DNA of 33,902 nt from the NCBI RefSeq assembly GCF_001665605.1, contig NZ_LZSV01000044.1:1-33902 (forward strand), read 5' to 3'. This document shows positions 27,417 through 33,902 of the stretch, piece by piece. Made by a program: the position numbers and the translations under genes. Each line of letters starts with the position of its first letter. Within the stretch, counting starts at the first letter, position 1. Origin of the DNA: Mycobacterium sp. 852014-50255_SCH5639931. GTDB taxonomy: Bacteria > Actinomycetota > Actinomycetes > Mycobacteriales > Mycobacteriaceae. Below the pieces are notes generated by a model. The model did no database searches. It was not told where the DNA came from and saw nothing but the letters and a program-made list of their open reading frames with translations.

Positions 27417-28451
27417 ATGGTTGCCATTGGGGTGGTAGGCGCCACCGGCCAGGTGGGCCAGGTGATGCGCAGGTTGCTCGACGAGCGGGACTTCCCGGCC
27501 ACGTCGGTACGGTTTTTCGCGTCGTCCCGCTCGCAGGGGCGCAAGCTGGAATTTCGCGGCCAGGAGATCGAGGTCGAGGACGCGGCGACCGCTGACCCGA
27601 CCGGGCTGGACATCGCGCTGTTCTCCGCCGGCAAGACGATGTCGCTGGTTCAGGCGCCGCGGTTCGCCGCGGCCGGGGTGACGGTGATCGACAACTCGTC
27701 GGCGTGGCGCAAGGACCCCGACGTGCCGCTGGTGGTGTCCGAGGTGAACTTCGCGCGAGACGCGCACCGCAGACCCAAAGGCATCATCGCCAACCCGAAC
27801 TGCACCACGATGGCCGCGATGCCGGTGCTCAAGGTGCTGCACGACGAGGCCGGGCTGACCCGCCTGGTGGTCTCGAGCTATCAGGCGGTGTCGGGCAGCG
27901 GGCTGGTCGGCGTCGAGGAGCTGGCGACGCAGGCACGCGCGGTCATCGACCACGCCGAGCAGTTGGTGCACGACGGCTCCGCGGTCGAGTTTCCGGCGCC
28001 CAAGACCTACGTCGCGCCGATCGCCTTCAACGTGGTGCCGCTGGCCGGGTCCCTGGTCGACGACGGTTCCGGGGAGACCGACGAGGACCAGAAGCTGCGG
28101 CACGAGAGCCGCAAGATCCTCGGCATCCCCGACCTGGCGGTCAGCGGGACCTGCGTGCGGGTGCCGGTGTTCACCGGGCACTCGTTGTCGATCAACGCCG
28201 AGTTCGCCCGGCCGCTGTCGCCCGAGCGTGCCCGGGCCCTGCTCGACGGCGCGCCCGGCGTCAAAGTCGTCGACGTGCCGACCCCGTTGGCGGCCGCGGG
28301 CGTGGACGAATCGCTGGTCGGCCGCATCCGGCATGACCCGGGTGTCCCCGACGGGCGCGGCCTCGCCCTGTTCGTTTCGGGAGACAACCTGCGCAAGGGG
28401 GCCGCGCTGAACACCATCCAGATTGCCGAGCTGCTGGCCGCCCAGCTGTAA
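27417..28451 (+). CDS. asd: Aspartate-semialdehyde dehydrogenase
   Basis: Asd reduces aspartyl phosphate to aspartate semialdehyde with NADPH, the branch point to diaminopimelate for peptidoglycan. The 344-aa protein has the GATGQVG nucleotide loop (8-14), the catalytic Cys129 in NPNCTT and His255 in FTGHS. ATG 27417 abuts the ask stop. The gene is essential where studied in mycobacteria, because diaminopimelate cannot be replaced. The DUF4185 gene starts 7 nt after the stop, so it may share the transcript. Confidence 0.97.
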   Translation: MVAIGVVGATGQVGQVMRRLLDERDFPATSVRFFASSRSQGRKLEFRGQEIEVEDAATADPTGLDIALFSAGKTMSLVQAPRFAAAGVTVIDNSSAWRKDPDVPLVVSEVNFARDAHRRPKGIIANPNCTTMAAMPVLKVLHDEAGLTRLVVSSYQAVSGSGLVGVEELATQARAVIDHAEQLVHDGSAVEFPAPKTYVAPIAFNVVPLAGSLVDDGSGETDEDQKLRHESRKILGIPDLAVSGTCVRVPVFTGHSLSINAEFARPLSPERARALLDGAPGVKVVDVPTPLAAAGVDESLVGRIRHDPGVPDGRGLALFVSGDNLRKGAALNTIQIAELLAAQL

Positions 28452-28458
28452 TAGGCGG

Positions 28459-29601
28459 GTGAGCACCGCCCACACCCGACTGGTCGTGCGATGCTCGCTT
28501 GCTCTGATTCTGTTTGTGCCGCAATGGTTTTGGACCGCGCACGCCGACCCGCCTGCGCCGGTCCCCGAACCAATCGTGCAGCCGCTGGCGCCCGGCCAGG
28601 TGCTGCGGATCGGCCCCACGGCCGGCACCGGCACCCCAACCGGCGACTACGGCATCGGCGCGACCGACCTCTGTGAGTTCGTCGAGTTCCCCACCGAACT
28701 GCTGCAGGTCTGCGGCGACAGCTTCGCCGGCCAAGGCGTCGGGTTCGGCGGCTGGTACGCGCCGGTGGCGCTGCACGTGGACACCGCTTCCGTCGACGAC
28801 CCGGCCGGCGTGCGCTACACCGGCGTGACCGGGGTGAGCAACCCGCTGCTGGCCGATCCCGCCCCGCCGGGTACCTCGCAGCTGCCCGCGGGCGTGGTGC
28901 AGATCAATCGGCGCAACTACATGATGGTGACGACGACGAAGAACCTGGAGCCGCAAAGCTCCCGGCTCGTAGCGGCCGAGCCCGCGCGGGCGGGCTGGCA
29001 GACCATCGCCGGGTCGCGCCGACCCGCCTCGTACCAGGGCGGCTCGCAGACACAGATCAGCGGCTACTACGACCCGATCCCGACGCCGGACTCGCCCACC
29101 GGCTGGGTGTACATCGTGGCCGACAGCTTCACCCGCAGGGATCCCGTCGTGCTGTATAGAGCCACCCCGCAAACGTTTACCGACCGGTCCCGATGGCAGG
29201 GCTGGGCGGCCGGACCCAACGGCGGTTGGGGCAAGCCCCCGACCCCGCTGTGGCCGGACGCGGTGGGGGAGATGAGCGTGCGGCAAATCGACGGGAAGGC
29301 CGTGCTGTCGTATTTCAACGCGGTCACCGGCAACATGGAGGTCCGGGTGGCCGACGATCCGACGTCGCTGGGCGACGCGCCGGTGACCACGGTGGTACAG
29401 CACGACGAGTGGCCGGAGCCGGCGGAAAGCCTGCCGCCGCCCTACGACAACCGGCTCGCGCAACCGTACGGCGGATACATCTCGCCCGGCTCGACGCTCG
29501 ACGAGCTGCGAATCTTCGTCAGCCAGTGGGACACTCGCGCGCGCGTGGCGGCGCCGTATCGGGTGATCCAGTTCGCCGTCAACCCGTTCAAGCCCGACTA
29601 G
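28459..29601 (+). CDS. Secreted DUF4185 protein, probable GH183 endo-D-arabinanase (Rv3707c-like)
   Basis: The 380-aa protein starts with a signal peptide (hydrophobic about 8-27, cleavage after AHA near residue 30). The rest is one DUF4185 domain, a beta-propeller-like fold with repeated GWVYI, YFNAVTG and IFVSQWD blocks. DUF4185 proteins, including mycobacterial ones, have been reported as endo-acting D-arabinanases (CAZy GH183), which cut the arabinan of arabinogalactan and lipoarabinomannan. Orthology to Rv3707c rests on position directly behind asd. GTG 28459 gives the signal peptide its normal length; the open frame to 28423 lies within asd. Catalytic residues cannot be assigned from sequence alone. 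Confidence 0.82.
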   Translation: MSTAHTRLVVRCSLALILFVPQWFWTAHADPPAPVPEPIVQPLAPGQVLRIGPTAGTGTPTGDYGIGATDLCEFVEFPTELLQVCGDSFAGQGVGFGGWYAPVALHVDTASVDDPAGVRYTGVTGVSNPLLADPAPPGTSQLPAGVVQINRRNYMMVTTTKNLEPQSSRLVAAEPARAGWQTIAGSRRPASYQGGSQTQISGYYDPIPTPDSPTGWVYIVADSFTRRDPVVLYRATPQTFTDRSRWQGWAAGPNGGWGKPPTPLWPDAVGEMSVRQIDGKAVLSYFNAVTGNMEVRVADDPTSLGDAPVTTVVQHDEWPEPAESLPPPYDNRLAQPYGGYISPGSTLDELRIFVSQWDTRARVAAPYRVIQFAVNPFKPD

Positions 29602-29667
29602 CGAGAAGTCGCCTCCCGCTGCGGCAATATGCCAGACATCGCTGACCAGCGGTGAAACGATATTGGC

Positions 29668-31401
29668 GTGAACGGCAGTCGCGGCGCTCGGCGCTCTGTG
29701 ATGACTTCTCTGCGGTCGTTCGCACTGTTATTGGCCGACTACCGCTGGCACGTGCTCGCCGGGGTGGGCGTCGCGGCGCTCGTTCTGGGCAATATCGGGT
29801 TCTGGCAGTTGTGGAAGCATCATCCTGAACCGAGCGACATCGTCTTCTGGAGCTTCAAGCTGTTCACGGCGTCGACCCCGGTCGACGATCACCTGCCCGT
29901 CACGCTGGATATCGCCCGTTTCCTGGCCCCGCTCGTCGCCGGCTTCGCGGGGCTCAGCGGCTTGGCGTCACTGTTCCGCGACCGGGTGCAACAGATGCGG
30001 ATACCGCTGATGAGCGGCCACGTGGTCGTCTGCGGGCTCGGAGATGTGGGCAGTGCGTTTCTGCATCACCTCCGCGAGGCCGGGGATCGGGTGGTTGTCA
30101 TCGACTCGGACGCGGCGAATCCGAACATGCAGCTGTGCCACGGCTGGGGTGTGCCGGTGATCGTCGGCGATGCGCAGCAGGAACGAACCCTGCAGGCGGC
30201 CGGTGTACGGCGCGCATCGCGGCTGCTCGCGCTGTGCCCGAACGACGCGGTCAACACCGAGATCGTCGCCGTTGCCAGCCTGCTTGCGGGTGGTCGTTCC
30301 GGCAATGTGCTGACCTGTCTGGCCCAGATCGGAGACCCCGAGCTGTGCGCGCTGCTGAGGATCCGGGAGGCCGAGCGCGCCGATGCGGCGTCGGCCCTGG
30401 ACTTCTTCAACACCGACGAGATCGGCGCGCGGTTGCTGCTCGACGAGTTTCCCGTCGACACCGGGCGCGACCGCCCGCACATCCTCATCGCGGGCCTCGA
30501 TGCGCTGGGCGCCTGGGTGGTGTACCACGCGGCCCGGGATTGGTATGACCACCGCAGCGACGACACCGCGGCGCTGGTGGTCACCGTCGTCGACAACCAG
30601 GCCGACCACCGGGTGCAGTTGCTCCTCGGCCACTATCCCGCCCTCGAGCAGGTCTGCAGCTTCATCACGCTGCCCGCGGCTGTCAGCAACATCCACCGGC
30701 TGCGCGCCTATCACGCGGATGCGGGAGCGCCACCGCTGGCCCGCGCCTACGTGACCGCCGACAACGACGAGCAATCCGTTGAGCTGGCGTTGCAGTTGAG
30801 GCATGAACTCGATGCGGCCGTCCCCTTGGTCGTCGCGCTGGCCCGGTCGCGCGGGGTTGCCCGCCTCCTCGACGAGGCCGGCAGCGCCGGCGGACCCGAC
30901 ATCGACGTCTTCCCGACTCTCGAACGAACCTGCACGGTCGAACTCACCCGCGGCGGTTCGTATGAGGCCATCGCCCATGCCATCCACCGTCGGTGGTGCG
31001 CCGAACAACTCGCGTCCGGCAAGCCTGCGCCACCGTGGTCGGAGCTCGACGAATCACGCAAAGATTCCAGCCGCTCGCAGGCGCGCCACATTGGGGTCAA
31101 GCTGCGAAGCATCGGTTGTGACCTTGCGCCATTGCGTGACTGGGACGCATCGGAATTCCTGTTCAGCACCGATGAGGTCGAGACGCTCGCGGTCGCCGAA
31201 CACGACCGCTGGATGGCCGAGCGCCTCGCCGACGGATGGTCCTCGGGTGAGAAGGACATCGAAAACAAGAGGACCCCGTATCTGGTGCCCTTCTCAGACC
31301 TGCCCGACGACGTCGCCGAGTACGACCGCGTGTTTGTGCGGGAGATCCCCGCCCTTCTCGCCTCGGCCGGTCTGCAGGTGATCCGCATACAGCAGAAGTA
31401 A
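29668..31401 (+). CDS. Two-TM membrane protein with tandem TrkA-N Rossmann domains and a C-terminal RyR domain
   Basis: The 577-aa protein has TM1 at about 28-49 and TM2 at about 83-103, with a pore-helix-like FWSFKLFTAST between them but no TVGYG potassium filter. A first TrkA-N/RCK Rossmann domain follows (HVVVCGLGDVG from 118, acidic Asp146), then a second (HILIAGLDALG from 271). The C-terminal part (about 430-570) is a RyR domain: EHDRWMAERLADGW, then KRTPYLVPFSDLP and EYDRVFVREIPALL. RyR domains are short ligand-binding repeats also found in bacterial conflict and nucleotide-signalling proteins. The Rossmann part should bind NAD(P)(H). GTG 29668 is used; ATG 29701 is an alternative. The gene converges on the TIR gene with 15 nt between stops. 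It could be a ligand-gated channel or a sensor that lost conductance. Confidence 0.85.
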   Translation: MNGSRGARRSVMTSLRSFALLLADYRWHVLAGVGVAALVLGNIGFWQLWKHHPEPSDIVFWSFKLFTASTPVDDHLPVTLDIARFLAPLVAGFAGLSGLASLFRDRVQQMRIPLMSGHVVVCGLGDVGSAFLHHLREAGDRVVVIDSDAANPNMQLCHGWGVPVIVGDAQQERTLQAAGVRRASRLLALCPNDAVNTEIVAVASLLAGGRSGNVLTCLAQIGDPELCALLRIREAERADAASALDFFNTDEIGARLLLDEFPVDTGRDRPHILIAGLDALGAWVVYHAARDWYDHRSDDTAALVVTVVDNQADHRVQLLLGHYPALEQVCSFITLPAAVSNIHRLRAYHADAGAPPLARAYVTADNDEQSVELALQLRHELDAAVPLVVALARSRGVARLLDEAGSAGGPDIDVFPTLERTCTVELTRGGSYEAIAHAIHRRWCAEQLASGKPAPPWSELDESRKDSSRSQARHIGVKLRSIGCDLAPLRDWDASEFLFSTDEVETLAVAEHDRWMAERLADGWSSGEKDIENKRTPYLVPFSDLPDDVAEYDRVFVREIPALLASAGLQVIRIQQK

Positions 31402-31416
31402 GAACGGCCGCAACTT

Positions 31417-32925
31417 TCAGAACTTCGGCCCCGCGGACTTCGGCACCTTGACGGCCATCTTCGCGGCGATCACGCTGGCCTGATCGGTGATGTGGTCTCC
31501 GCACACCTTGACGTCGATCACATAACCGGACGCCGCCTGCAACACCCGCTGGCACGCATAGCTGGGACCGCCACCCTGTTGTCTGTACATCTGAGTGATC
31601 TGCGGGGCGTGCCCGGTGAGGTTGTCGACGATCCACGTGTATGCGCGGCCGTTGTCGAGGTAGGTCGCTGTCACCGTCTTCCCGTCGCAGGCCGCCCACT
31701 CATTGGCCGAGCGCCGCACGAAGTCCAGGGCCTGATCTCTGGTGGAAAAGGCCGCCACGGCTTGGTCGACGAAGTGATGATTGCCCTCGCCTGCCCGCAC
31801 CCAGCCGCCCGAGTCCTCCAACGCCGCCCAGTCGAGTCCCTTTTCTCCGCTGTCTTCATACGTCAGGTCGGCACCGGGATAGAGCACGCCCATGCACCAT
31901 CGCGGCGACACGTCAACTGCCTTGCTGACGTCCTTGAACGTCTTGCCTTGGTTGTCCGGGGTTTTCACCATATTGGAGGTGTCCGTGATCGAGTTGATCT
32001 CTGCGTCGCTCAGCAGGATGGACTCCAGGGGCAGGGGGGCAGGACCCGGCTTGGGCCGGAGGAGCAGCACCGCGGCGACGATGATTGCGACCAGAACGGC
32101 CAAACCCGCGCCGCCGGCGATGAGCCACCTGGCGCGCGGCCGGTGACTCTTGCCGATCTTGGGAGCGTGCGGGGGCGCGGCGTCGGAGCCCTCTCCCGGG
32201 ACCGCTCTCGATTCGGGTTCCGCTGGTGAGCCGGGCGTCGCAACAGGCGCCGTGGCTTCGGTTGTAGGTTCGTCGTCAACCGACTTCAGCAGCGCATCGA
32301 TGCTGTTTCGCGCCTGATAGGTGACATCGGGACGGTCGCGCAGCTTGGACAGCAATCGGGCGATGTCGCGGCGCGCAGCCGGATCGGCCCCGTCCTCGTG
32401 CAGCCCCGCCTTCAGCTCCGACACCAACTCGGCCTGCTGGCGGGCGCTGAGCTCCGGGTCGGAAAGGATGGTGCCCAGCCGCATCAGGTAGGCGAAGGGC
32501 ACCGGCGGTTCCTCGGGCAGAGGTGACGGCAGCGGCTCAAGCTTTTCCTTCAACTCGTGCACAGCTTCGATCAGCTGAATACCGCTGTCCACGGCCGGAT
32601 TTCGGTAGTCGATGACCTGGGTCTCCGCCAGCGGAGTGAGCCGCATGGAATCGACCGGACCCACCTGGACGGGAAGGATCGGACGGCGCAGAGCCTCGGC
32701 GTAGCGCAACTCGACTTGGCAGGGTTTCGACGACATCGAGTTGTTCGACAGTGCAAAGATGAAGACGTCGCAGCCCCGGATTTCCTCGAGGATGGTGCGC
32801 CACCATGCGTCACCGCCGCCCAACGTTTCGTCAACCCACACGTGCTGACGCGCGTCCCGCAACGCCTTCAAGAGATCCTGGATCGCCGCCTTGTCCTGGC
32901 TGGAGTGACTGACAAATAGCGTCAT
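31417..32925 (-). CDS. TIR-domain transmembrane receptor with a PknH-like extracellular sensor
   Basis: The 502-aa protein has an N-terminal TIR domain (1-130): MTLFVSHSSQDK, DETLGGGDAWW, IFALSNNSMSSKPCQVEL, RPILPVQV. Glu72 in CQVEL sits where TIR NADases carry the catalytic Glu. A helical segment (145-215) and a Pro/Ala-rich linker (216-265) lead to one TM helix (266-289). The outside part (about 300-500) resembles the PknH sensor domain (PF14032): LLSDAEINSI at its start and four Cys (344, 413, 458, 475), the number that makes two disulfides in PknH. It looks like a receptor in which a TIR module replaces the Ser/Thr kinase. ATG 32925 has AGGAG 6 nt upstream; the frame to 33117 lacks such a site. 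NADase or signalling activity is inferred. Confidence 0.88.
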   Translation of the reverse strand: MTLFVSHSSQDKAAIQDLLKALRDARQHVWVDETLGGGDAWWRTILEEIRGCDVFIFALSNNSMSSKPCQVELRYAEALRRPILPVQVGPVDSMRLTPLAETQVIDYRNPAVDSGIQLIEAVHELKEKLEPLPSPLPEEPPVPFAYLMRLGTILSDPELSARQQAELVSELKAGLHEDGADPAARRDIARLLSKLRDRPDVTYQARNSIDALLKSVDDEPTTEATAPVATPGSPAEPESRAVPGEGSDAAPPHAPKIGKSHRPRARWLIAGGAGLAVLVAIIVAAVLLLRPKPGPAPLPLESILLSDAEINSITDTSNMVKTPDNQGKTFKDVSKAVDVSPRWCMGVLYPGADLTYEDSGEKGLDWAALEDSGGWVRAGEGNHHFVDQAVAAFSTRDQALDFVRRSANEWAACDGKTVTATYLDNGRAYTWIVDNLTGHAPQITQMYRQQGGGPSYACQRVLQAASGYVIDVKVCGDHITDQASVIAAKMAVKVPKSAGPKF

Positions 32926-33199
32926 GCTTTCTCCTGATACAGGGTCGGCGGTTGTCGGTCTGCGGGCGGCCACGTAACGGTTGAGGCGTTTCAGGCAGCG
33001 TAAGTCTTCGGGGGTGCAGCAGGTGGCTGATTGGGAGGCCGCCAACCAATGCGTTCGGTGCGAAACGGGTGGTCCAGAGCGCGGAGTGCGCTCCCGGTTG
33101 CAGCGGGTCTGCCGCATAGGGGAAAGCCGCTCGCCGGCAATTGCGATGGAGCAGGCCGGCCGTTCTACCAGGCAAGACGGCCGTTCAGCTCATAGCTGC

Positions 33200-33209
33200 T
33201 ACTTAAGTA
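33200..33209. promoter_or_regulatory. Perfect palindrome TACTTAAGTA
   Basis: A 10-bp AT-rich palindrome 43 bp upstream of the His/Pro-rich gene start, in a GC-rich chromosome. It may be a regulator site or part of the promoter. Confidence 0.3.
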
Positions 33210-33225
33210 ATGCATAGCCGCGACT

Positions 33226-33237
33226 GGTGTTAACACC
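33226..33237. promoter_or_regulatory. Perfect palindrome GGTGTTAACACC
   Basis: A 12-bp perfect palindrome ending 15 bp before ATG 33253. Its size and place suit a dimeric repressor operator. The regulator is unknown. Confidence 0.4.
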
Positions 33238-33252
33238 TTCATCATTTGTCTC

Positions 33253-33630
33253 ATGAGTGAAACATCTGAATCCCCCACCGCGCGGACCTCCACCGCAACT
33301 GCCCCGGCACCAGCAACCGAAGCTGCGCTTTACAAGACCCCCAGGGTCTTCATCGCCGCGGCCTGGGTTGCCATTGTCGCCGGAATAGTGTTCATCGTCT
33401 CCGTCATTTTCTTCACCGGAATGGCGCTGGGGCACCACGGTGGCCATCACCACCACCACAAGCACCACGCGGCGTGGATGCATCCGCACCGCATGGGCGG
33501 CCCGGGTGGCCCGGGTGCCCAGCAGGGTGGCCCCGCCGGCGTCCAGCAGGGCGGACCCGCGTCGGCGACCCCCGGCGCCCCCGGGCCCAGCCAGATCCCG
33601 TCGTCGGTCGCCCCGACCCGGACGCCGTAG
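33253..33630 (+). CDS. His/Pro-rich single-pass membrane protein (probably Rv3706c/Rv3705A-like)
   Basis: The 125-aa protein has a Thr/Ala/Pro-rich N-terminus (1-27) and one TM helix (about 34-58, VFIAAAWVAIVAGIVFIVSV). Right after the membrane comes a His cluster, HHGGHHHHHKHH, followed by a Pro/Gly/Gln-rich tail. The His cluster could bind metal ions. The position after the Rv3707c-like gene fits the short proline-rich proteins annotated there in M. tuberculosis, but low-complexity sequence makes homology hard to judge. ATG 33253 has no clear Shine-Dalgarno. A terminator hairpin follows 27 nt after the stop, so the gene is a single transcription unit. Confidence 0.72.
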   Translation: MSETSESPTARTSTATAPAPATEAALYKTPRVFIAAAWVAIVAGIVFIVSVIFFTGMALGHHGGHHHHHKHHAAWMHPHRMGGPGGPGAQQGGPAGVQQGGPASATPGAPGPSQIPSSVAPTRTP

Positions 33631-33656
33631 TCCAACCCGTTCCTGAACAAGCAGCG

Positions 33657-33682
33657 GCCCGGTGCTCGCCAGAGCACCGGGC
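33657..33682 (+). terminator. Intrinsic terminator-like hairpin
   Basis: GCCCGGTGCTC (33657-33667) and GAGCACCGGGC (33672-33682) form a perfect 11-bp stem with a GCCA loop. A T-containing tail (GTGTCGTTTCG) follows. It ends the His/Pro-rich gene. Confidence 0.8.
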
Positions 33683-33786
33683 TGCGTGTCGTTTCGTCAC
33701 CGGCAACTAACCGCCCGATCTCGATTCACAGCAAGTTTGTGGCGTGAACCTGTTATGCCCGTCGCGACGCTGGGCATGATTCAGGA

Positions 33787-33902
33787 ATGAGCGAGACACC
33801 CGAACCGTCGCCGACCCCGCCGCCGCCCGCGGAAAGCTTCGTCGAATACACCGAGCAGCAGGCCCAGATGCTCGCGGGCGCCGAGGGTGAGGACCTCTGG
33901 AC
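33787..33902 (+). CDS. Start of an unrecognised gene, cut by the window end
   Basis: ATG 33787 opens a frame that stays open to the window end, 38 complete codons. It begins MSETPEPSPTPPPPAESF, a Pro-rich disordered start, then VEYTEQQAQMLAGAEGEDLW, which looks like the beginning of a folded helical domain. Codon third positions are strongly GC, as in real genes here. I do not recognise the protein. No good Shine-Dalgarno is seen, only AGGA directly before the ATG. It is separated from the gene before it by a terminator. Confidence 0.6.
   Translation, partial: MSETPEPSPTPPPPAESFVEYTEQQAQMLAGAEGEDLW

Larger units (their letters stand above)
32926..33252. other. Divergent intergenic region between the TIR gene and the His/Pro-rich gene
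   Basis: These 327 bp hold no supported gene. The AGGAG Shine-Dalgarno of the TIR gene is at 32932-32936. The right end is AT-richer and has two perfect palindromes. A short minus-strand reading (around 32950-33000, with LRCLKRLNRYVAARR) is faintly like the C-terminus of IS110-type transposases, too weakly to call a remnant. Confidence 0.6.

Noticed and set aside
32945..33005. Possible IS110-type transposase remnant (LRCLKRLNRYVAARR on the minus strand)
   Set aside because: The likeness covers about 15 residues only, with no inverted repeats or other transposase motifs.
32926..33117. N-terminal extension of the TIR protein to 33117
   Set aside because: The TIR fold begins at MTLFVSHSS, which has an AGGAG site 6 nt upstream; the extension is Arg/Cys-rich without a ribosome site.

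Overview
The window is high-GC actinobacterial DNA. Its gene order (Rv3717-like amidase, YbaB/EbfC, recR, gatD/murT, dnaQ-like, leuA, ask, asd, Rv3707c-like) follows the Mycobacterium tuberculosis Rv3717 to Rv3706c block as I remember it, so the source is a Mycobacterium. A PKS-NRPS operon and several strain-variable inserts point to a non-tuberculous species. I cannot name the species from this sequence alone. The first 18 bases are a Tn5/Nextera mosaic-end adapter, so the left edge is a contig end and not native DNA.

Left third (19-16737, minus strand): a two-gene operon. A Mas-like, fully reducing type I PKS (KS-AT-DH-ER-KR-ACP, 2079 aa) is followed 16 nt later by a giant NRPS (C-A-PCP / C-A-PCP-E / C-A..., at least 3487 aa) that is cut by the contig end. 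Together they should build a methyl-branched acyl lipopeptide with a D residue at position 2. About 860 bp upstream of the PKS hold only a doubtful ORF and presumably the promoter.

Middle (17597-29601): the conserved core. It holds a secreted peptidoglycan amidase, divergent from ybaB-recR. Next come the MurT/GatD peptidoglycan amidation pair, with a small secreted protein coupled behind them, and a DnaQ-like exonuclease. A LuxR-type response regulator is divergent from a 51-aa DUF6131 membrane protein. leuA has a 13-aa Leu-rich leader ORF and interleaved stems that can form an H-type pseudoknot, and a 58-bp tandem repeat starts right at its stop codon. Then follow ask-asd and a secreted DUF4185 protein, probably an endo-D-arabinanase. 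Cell-wall supply and remodelling (DAP via ask/asd, MurT/GatD, amidase, DUF4185) is the theme.

Right part (29668-32925): an accessory islet of two convergent genes. One encodes a two-TM protein with two TrkA-N-like Rossmann domains and a C-terminal RyR domain. The other encodes a membrane TIR protein with a PknH-like extracellular sensor domain. This pair is the best candidate in the window for an undescribed signalling or immunity system: an outside sensor coupled to a TIR (possible NAD+-consuming) domain, next to a nucleotide-binding membrane protein. The window ends with a His/Pro-rich single-pass membrane protein, an intrinsic terminator and the start of an unrecognised gene.

Several starts (amidase, murT, the response regulator, the leuA leader) lie 6-7 nt behind a TANNNT -10 box with no Shine-Dalgarno, as expected of mycobacterial leaderless transcripts.
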